From Physocladia obscura (taxonomy: Eukaryota > Chytridiomycota > Chytridiomycetes > Chytridiales > Chytriomycetaceae), in NCBI GenBank assembly GCA_027596945.1, contig JADGJH010000694.1, forward strand, positions 1 through 15,252: a DNA stretch of 15,252 nucleotides. Direction: 5' to 3'. The notes under the pieces were generated by a model that made no database searches, had not been told where the DNA came from, and worked only from the letters and a program-made list of their open reading frames with translations. A program made the position numbers and the translations under genes. The stretch's first letter is position 1. Each line of letters opens with the position of its first letter. Below, piece by piece: positions 9,780 through 15,252 of this stretch.

Positions 9780-11330
9780 AGCCCAAAGAAACAGAATCAA
9801 CTTGTATTTTTCAAAGTATTACCAACCTTGTTGATGAAAGCCATTCCATAAGAGAAGCAGCCAATATAGTTGGCACTGTTCATGGAAATACAGCTGAAGC
9901 TGACAGAATAATGTATTGGTGCATTGGCAAGCATCCAGATAAGTTGCATGGCAATTCAATGATATTGAAATGATGGCTTTTATTATATTTCTACACACCT
10001 GAGCAATCTGCCATTGACCAATAGCATGGGCCAATTTTATTGCCCTTGCCTCTAGATACCATCTTCAAACTTGTGGGCAATGTGGTTGGATAGCTGAATC
10101 ATGGTATGACAATTTTTACAGGCACCATAAAAACAAGATCAGTATGAAGCATTTGAAAGTAATCTCAGTGGCATGTACCAGTACATATATTCTCATAGAG
10201 ATCAAATTGTAGGTTGAATTGTTTGAGCATTGGATGTTTGACAGAGGCATGGTTGGAAAAATGAATGTTGAGATAGGATTAAATTAAAATGACAACTCAC
10301 AATAAAAGTCCTTGTCAGTAAAGGAATTGGACATCTGAATGAGCTTCAAGGTAATTGGGGCCTATTTGTAAGCTTTGTTCCATTCATGACAACTCGTGGT
10401 GAGCAGGTGATGGATTTGTTTGTCTTACCTGTCAAATTTGGAAATATTGAGTTGCCTGTCAAAGAGCTCCAATTGCGACAGGAAGATATAACTCTGACCT
10501 TTTTTGTGTACAACAAGACTGGATATTTGACTAAGGCTCAGTGGAAATCTGTTCTGGTTGAGCTGAAAAGAGTACAGTCAATTTCACATGAAGGAGTTTG
10601 CCAAACATTTGACATTCTTACAGAATGTTTTCTTTTTTTCAGTAAATACCACCCACTTTCTATGGCTATTGGATTTAATTATAATTGCAAATATGAAAAA
10701 CAAAATCTGTTGATTTTACCAGCAACACAGAAGTTTGCAAAAGGAAACTTGGGCAAAATTTGAGAGGAACTCATCTTGATTGCAATAGATGCCAGATCTG
10801 CGATTTTGAAGGCAGTTATTCAAGGCATGTTTGAAAGAACAGGAATCTTTCCACTCAACAAAAAAAAGGAAATTATTGAAGCAACTGAGTTGAATGTCAT
10901 CCAAATCAGCTGCAATTAGCATGACAAGGGCAGCTGCAAACAAAATCATCAAGATATTTGAGTCCTTGACTGCAAGAACAATGGAAAAAAAAGGTACCTG
11001 AAAAGCCAGAAAAGTTTGTTTAACTTGATCAAGTATACAGCCTTGAAGACATTTACCAAACCCAACATGAAGCAATCAAACAAAAGAAAGCTGCCTTGGA
11101 AGCTGCAGCAAAAAAAAAAAGTGGGAGGGCCAAAAGAGACAAGGAGAACTCATCTGTATCTTGAAAGTTTGCATTCAAATGTAATGGAACAATGAAAAAT
11201 GAACCATGTGCAATGAGATGGCAATCTAGCCTGAATGTGTTGACCTGTCTGAATTGCAAAGCATTTCAATTATGCCCTGTATATAAGTGTCACTGTAAGA
11301 ACAAATAAGACACTCATGTGAAGGCATGCA
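9780..11330 (+). pseudogene. Dead pogo/CENP-B-like transposase with Cys-rich tail
   Basis: Plus-strand pieces follow the order of a pogo-group (Tc1/mariner superfamily) transposase. An N-terminal DNA-binding helix reads ESHSIREAANIVG (about 9830-9870). A CENP-B/Tc5-like second helix reads SWYDNFYRHHKNKISMKH (about 10100-10155). The DDE domain includes KGIGHLNELQGNWGLFVSF, then a 125-codon open frame (10386-10763) with GEQVMDLFVLPVKFG and NLLILPA. After a TGA comes ARSAILKAVIQGMFERTGIF, the family C-terminal motif. A Lys/Ala-rich helix follows. After one in-frame TGA at 11161 the same frame gives a cysteine cluster (about 11180-11330: CNGT, TCLNCKAFQLC, KCHCKNK, HVKAC). In-frame stops at several places show it is dead. 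The usual second catalytic segment before NLLILPA is unrecognisable. CpG is nearly absent throughout. Confidence 0.7.
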
Positions 11331-12360
11331 AAAAAACAAGCTGAAAATGGAACCTACCTGTCACAATCATCTCTATTGAGTATGTTTTAGCTTCAATAAA
11401 ATTACATATATTTCTTTATTATCACTGTTTCAATGTTTTTGGTTGGTTGGTGATGAAGGCTTGAAAACATGTTTTGGTGGGCTGGATTTTTCAGAAATGG
11501 GTCTTTTTTGTAAGGTCACTCTTCATGTTTGAAGAACAACAGCCAAACTTCAGCAACATAGTAATACCACTGCACCAGCACCAGTAAAAAATTAGTTCAA
11601 GCAGATATCAAAAGCAGAGCTTCTTGTATATGTGTTAGCTGGAGGATTTACCAAACTAGAGGAGTCATTGAAAAAAATGGTACAGACAGTGGACCAAGTA
11701 TGGACATTGATTGAAGCATATGGAGTTTATGAACAAAAGTAATAAGTGTTCATTTTATTATTATTGCTTCTTTCCAGATTTGGGGCCTCACTAGCAAACC
11801 AACAGTATGGCATTCTTTGGATAAAGATTGCAAACAAGTTCAAACTAATTTCAAATGTAATGGTTGAAGTCATAGGTATTCAGATATCTGAAAATACTGC
11901 AAGCTACATGCTATAAATTAGAACACTAATCTAATATTTCTCAAAGAATTTTCCAGAACTTTCTCAAGCCTTCAATTACATTCCAGAATTCAAAAGTAAT
12001 TCAAGCAATTTCCAACTGCTTTTCTGCCATTTCCTTTCTAAGCATCTTTTATTCTTTTTCTTCCTTTTTCTTTCCACTTCAAAAACTACTTAAATCTTTT
12101 CTTCTCTTTATTATTGGTCTTATCAAATAAAAACAAAGTATCCTTTAAGTATCAAACTTCAATTTTGACTAAATCTTATACTCCTGTCTTGAACACTTCT
12201 CATTTAGTTCTGATATATTTTGGTATTGAATTCGCTGACTCAAGCTGCTACAGCTACCAGCAAAATCTTCTACTATTTTCTTCAACTTACTGAAACTTTA
12301 CACCTGTTCCCCAACTAACATTCAGCAATTTACTTCACCACACAAAAAATGCAATGATAC
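11331..12360 (+). other. Transposon debris without a clear gene
   Basis: The only open stretch of note is about 11600-11743 on the plus strand (KAELLVYVLAGGFTKLEESL, ending VYEQK before TAA), helical in character and possibly the tail of another transposase ORF. The rest, including a C/T-rich stretch at about 12030-12130, shows no coding or RNA signal. One CpG was seen in the whole interval (12232). Confidence 0.4.
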
Positions 12361-12840
12361 AATGAGCAAGCTGAATTTGGTTACTGGAAAAATGATGAAA
12401 ATCTTGATGACCATATGAATTTGACTGATATGCAATGGGAGATGCTATGAAGATTGAAAAAGGGAGCAATTACCCTATGAGAGTACTGGAATGAGCTGGT
12501 TGATTATTTTGGTGATAAGTCTGGAATTTCATCAAATGAATCTGGTAAGCACAGAGGTTCTGATAGTGATTACATCAATTCTGAGTATGGTAGCAAAGAC
12601 GTTGTTATGGAAATCAGTAGCATCTTCAAGGCACCTTGCAATGAGTATTATTCAAGTTGCAAGAATTGGTGCAGTCCCAGTTACTTCATTGCAAGCCAGG
12701 AAGGTCTGATTCAACAATTAAAGATTGCATCTGAAAATCAGACCAAAGTTCTGAAACAGAGTGTGCAAGTACCAAAAAAAAAAAAAAAGATGAATATGTT
12801 GGTTGAGGTCTTCCTGAGTGTAACAAAATCAAGTCAATGA
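12361..12840 (+). pseudogene. Degenerate ORF, possible Harbinger accessory protein
   Basis: One plus-strand frame runs from NEQAEFGYWKNDENLDD through two stops, then stays open from about 12487 (YWNELVDYFGDKSG) to a TGA at 12838-12840. It is acidic and serine-rich in the middle (GSDSDYINSEYGS), has a Cys/Trp segment (SSCKNWCSPSYF), and ends with a Lys run encoded by an A tract at 12775-12788. I do not recognise the family. It converges on the Harbinger-type transposase at 13069-13660. Harbinger/PIF elements usually carry a second SANT/Myb-like protein, so that is a possible identity, but no clear SANT signature is visible. Confidence 0.35.
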
Positions 12841-13068
12841 ATCTATTCAATTGAGACTCAAAGCTCTATTAAAAAAATGACAAGAATAATAATTCAAAAA
12901 GTATTAAGTGTTTTGATGTTGGTGAAATATAATAATGATAGTTTGTTGGAAGATATTTTTATTACATATTGTTTGAATTGTTCTTAATTCATTTTTACAG
13001 AAATAAACAATGTGAACTCCAGAGTAACTCACACACAAAATTTTGCCTTGTCTGAGCCTCTGTTTTAC
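12841..13068. other. Spacer between convergent element ORFs
   Basis: AT-rich and CpG-free, with no coding signal. It would hold the 3' ends of both convergent reading frames if they belong to one element. Confidence 0.4.
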
Positions 13069-13660
13069 TCACAAGATTAAACTCCACATTTTCAACTTCA
13101 TCTCCCCAATCAACATCCAATCTTGCAATTGATTATTGATTGGCATCATATTGTGAAGTTTAATCAACCAATTGTGAAGCAAAAGTGCAACTTGAATAAT
13201 ATCAGTTATTGTTTGAGAATCATGATGGTTCAATTCACATTTGATTAACTGAAATCTTGATTTTAGAAGGGCAAATGCTTGCTTTGCTCTACAATAATTC
13301 AAGACATGCTGTACACATGACTGTAATAACTTTCTGGCTTTGGTATATTGAAATAAATTGGATAACATGTTAGTATATGTGAATATAATGTATAGCCTGC
13401 ATCTGCAAGAAAATGATGGCCTTTTGGTATTAAATGATGGATATTGTGCCAAACTTTGATCACCCAAAAATTCCATGATCTTTGCTGCTTCCAGCTTGAA
13501 GGAAGTAACTTATAAATTGCTTTCTTCAATCTAGAACAACCTGTAGATTGAATGTAGGGAAACTTTTGTGACAGCACAAGCTGTCATACTGATTGAATTG
13601 AATAATTCAAAATAGTGAGCCATCAATTGCTCCTAAAACATTCAGAAAACCATTGGCTTT
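13069..13660 (-). pseudogene. Dead Harbinger/PIF-type transposase (DDE_4-like)
   Basis: On the minus strand the motifs follow Harbinger/PIF nuclease order across several frames. FLNVLGAIDGSLF carries the first catalytic D (codon 13622-13624) and is followed at once by TGA. Then come a CHKSFP segment, a SSKDHGIFG-like segment, and LADAGYTLYSHILTCYP with the second D (codon 13401-13403). After a frameshift near 13350 the frame reads RAKQAFALLKSRFQLI and later VALLLHNWLI, the typical C-terminal end. The third catalytic residue, normally E in the IE-x-AFG-x-LK motif, appears as K (codon 13282-13284). The element is inactive through stops, a frameshift and this substitution. Upstream (13660-14000, minus) the frames are too broken to assign, but the N-terminal part presumably lay there. 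Confidence 0.7.
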
Positions 13661-14047
13661 GTGTAGTTAACAATCAAATGTTTTGAGTAAAGATCTCAGG
13701 TATCTTCCAATAGATTATCAATACCAACAAAGTAGAATTGATTTCATACTAACCTTCAATACTTGATGAATTTAATTCTATGTGCATGGTCAAGATATTC
13801 CAAGCTTCCTGCCATGTCTATTCCACTTCATGAGTCAAGTAGTTCAATGTCAAAGCAACTTGCACACAGATTCTGAACAGTCTTGTGATGAAGTGGCATA
13901 TGACACAAACACCATTTTGCTTTGACTCAAGTGCAAATCTTCATAAAGCTTTGACAAGAGCAATGTAGATTTTGCTTGAACTAACCATAGTCATCATATG
14001 ATGAGTCCATCATAACAGTTTGGAAGGTGTAATTTTGAACTGACCAC
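13661..14047. other. Unassigned, probably decayed N-terminal part of the Harbinger-type element
   Basis: Minus-strand fragments such as GSLEYLDHAHRIKFIKY occur between stops, but no motif is diagnostic. No CpG was seen. Confidence 0.35.
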
Positions 14048-14543
14048 TTGTGTTCTCAATTGGAGGCAAGAGAATGTCTGTCTGCAACAGATGCAATGGT
14101 AATGATATCCATCAACACTGCTGTGAATACAACAGCAGCATTGAGAAAACTCACTCCAATTTGGGAATTTCAAATACAGACAAATTATTTTGGTTTCATT
14201 TTGGACAAAAAAAATTTGTTTTCATTCCCGTTGGAAAAAGTTATGCAGAATTGACCCAAACATCTCTTTTTTGTACCCCATGGAAAAACTGGGGAAGGTT
14301 CTTTGTTCATTGCTGTTAATTGTTGGATTTTGGTTACATCCAGGAAAGTAAATCACCATGTGGAATGTCTATACTGGCTTCAGTTCTGTCAGTGATGTTG
14401 CAGGAAATACTGGAAACTCCCAAAATGAAATAGTTACAGATAATGAGATTGTGGTAGCTAAACAAGAAACAGTTGATGATTCAGAAAAGAGCAATTTAAA
14501 TATCAAAAAACAGCACAAGCACAGGTTTGATGAAACTCATTAA
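14048..14543 (+). other. Two weak plus-strand ORFs, unrecognised
   Basis: The first frame (14050-14319, 89 codons) has a cysteine cluster near its start (CNRCNGNDIHQHCCEY) followed by an aromatic-rich stretch. The second (14358-14543, 61 codons) is acidic then Lys/His-rich (EIVVAKQETVDDSEKSN). They could be parts of one broken transposon protein, since the gap is short and the frames differ. No family is recognised, and ORFs of this size can occur by chance. Confidence 0.25.
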
Positions 14544-14574
14544 TTGAAATAAAAACAACATTTGTTTATTTCAA
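14544..14574. repeat. Perfect 10-bp inverted repeat, 11-nt loop
   Basis: TTGAAATAAA (14544-14553) and TTTATTTCAA (14565-14574) are exact reverse complements. The hairpin starts directly after the TAA at 14541-14543. Its arms share the core TGAAATA/TATTTCA with the palindromes at 511-565. It could be a 3' end structure or a terminal repeat remnant. Confidence 0.7.
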
Positions 14575-14879
14575 GTGATCCATTTTTCAAAAAAAATTTC
14601 ATTTACAGTTAGCTTGATTGATTCTCTGTGATTATGAATGCCCTAAAAAAATTGTTTACAATTTTATTTTATGTGGGCTTGTCAGTTGCAAGCAAATATA
14701 TTGCTACAACTTGTGATTTAAGGGCCTGATATTAATTTTCAGGTGCTAAAAACCAATCATATTTATTGTTACCCTGCTACATGTTTCCCATTTTTAACAT
14801 TCAAATTTTTTAATTTTATTGTGAGCTTTGCTATTCACATACCACCTGCAGTTGCATTCTTGAGTTGAGGCAGTGGAAA
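14575..14879. other. No gene seen
   Basis: AT-rich and CpG-free, with no coding frame of note. Confidence 0.4.
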
Positions 14880-15252
14880 TCAGATGTGCTTTGGTACATT
14901 GGCATGCAACTCCTGCAGTATATGCATACTACTTTCACGGGATAAAATGGTCCCAGCTTGCTCAAATTTTTGGCAAACCCAAGTCAGCTATCACAGCTTG
15001 GATACAAAAGTACAAGGCTAACAGTTAAGTTGAATCAACTAAGTGAAATTTGGTTGAATTGTTCAAAGAGCAGCCACTTTTATTTCTGGATGAAACCAAA
15101 GAAAAGTACATGTAACAGTATCCTGGATCCTTGATCAGTACATAAATAGTCTTATTTATTCTAATGAAAGCTGGACTATTGTGGAAAGTTCTTGCAAGAC
15201 AAGCAATTCAAATACATTCTGCCAAGGCAAAACAGAAAATTAAAAATATTAA
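14880..15252 (+). pseudogene. N-terminal part of an IS630/Tc1-type transposase, cut by the window end
   Basis: The plus strand reads a helix-turn-helix, HGIKWSQLAQIFGKPKSAI then TAWIQKYKAN (about 14935-15023), followed after stops by LVELFKEQPLLFLDETKEKY and then MKAGLLWKVLARQAIQIHSA (about 15160-15225). The arrangement matches the N-terminal half of the transposase on the left flank: a first helix-turn-helix, a second DNA-binding segment, then the linker before the DDE domain. In-frame stops show it is degenerate. The catalytic domain lies beyond the window. Confidence 0.5.

Noticed and set aside
9819..10034. 71-codon minus-strand ORF
   Set aside because: Shadow of the pogo-like transposase N-terminal region on the plus strand.
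10716..11259. Overlapping minus-strand ORFs
   Set aside because: Antisense to the pogo-like C-terminal region, which has family motifs on the plus strand.
1..15252. tRNA, rRNA, CRISPR or bacterial features
   Set aside because: No cloverleaf, rRNA core or regular spacer-repeat array was seen, and the spliced genes show this is eukaryotic nuclear DNA.

Overview
The window is eukaryotic nuclear DNA. It is AT-rich, has many very short introns (mostly 41-71 nt), and carries decayed DNA transposons on both sides of a small gene island. The two intact genes, both on the minus strand, are SMC4 (the condensin ATPase) and a homologue of ARMH1 (armadillo-like helical domain-containing protein 1). I know ARMH1 from animals and believe it goes with ciliated or flagellated lineages. 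That, with an intron-rich SMC4 resembling the animal protein, suggests an opisthokont or other flagellate-bearing eukaryote such as a zoosporic fungus relative, unicellular holozoan or small animal. I cannot name the organism.

Layout. 1-690: TA-rich sequence, no gene seen, two tandem perfect palindromes. 690-1540 (-): dead IS630/Tc1-type transposase. 1616-4202 (-): ARMH1-like gene, 8 exons to the first stop (472 aa) or 12 exons in an extended form (663 aa). 4203-4301: 99-bp spacer with two long T tracts on the coding strand. 4302-9042 (-): SMC4, 19 exons, 1272 aa, in frame throughout by my reconstruction. About 9130-9420 (-): frameshifted relic of an ADCK2/ABC1-type kinase N-terminal region. 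9780-11330 (+): dead pogo/CENP-B-like transposase with a cysteine-rich tail. 12361-12840 (+) and 13069-13660 (-): convergent remains of a possible two-gene Harbinger/PIF element. 14048-14574: weak ORFs and a hairpin. 14880-15252 (+): start of another IS630/Tc1-type transposase, cut by the window end.

The strongest large-scale signal is base composition. Roughly 1700-9700 has ordinary CpG content, while the transposon flanks have almost none: I counted about seven CpG in 9740-15252 and three in 1-1700. The change coincides with the edges of the gene island. Together with in-frame TGA stops and G-to-A type losses of catalytic residues, it suggests the transposons were methylated and decayed by deamination while the genes were spared.

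No RNA gene, CRISPR array or prokaryotic element was seen. All identifications come from reading motifs by eye; no database search was possible.
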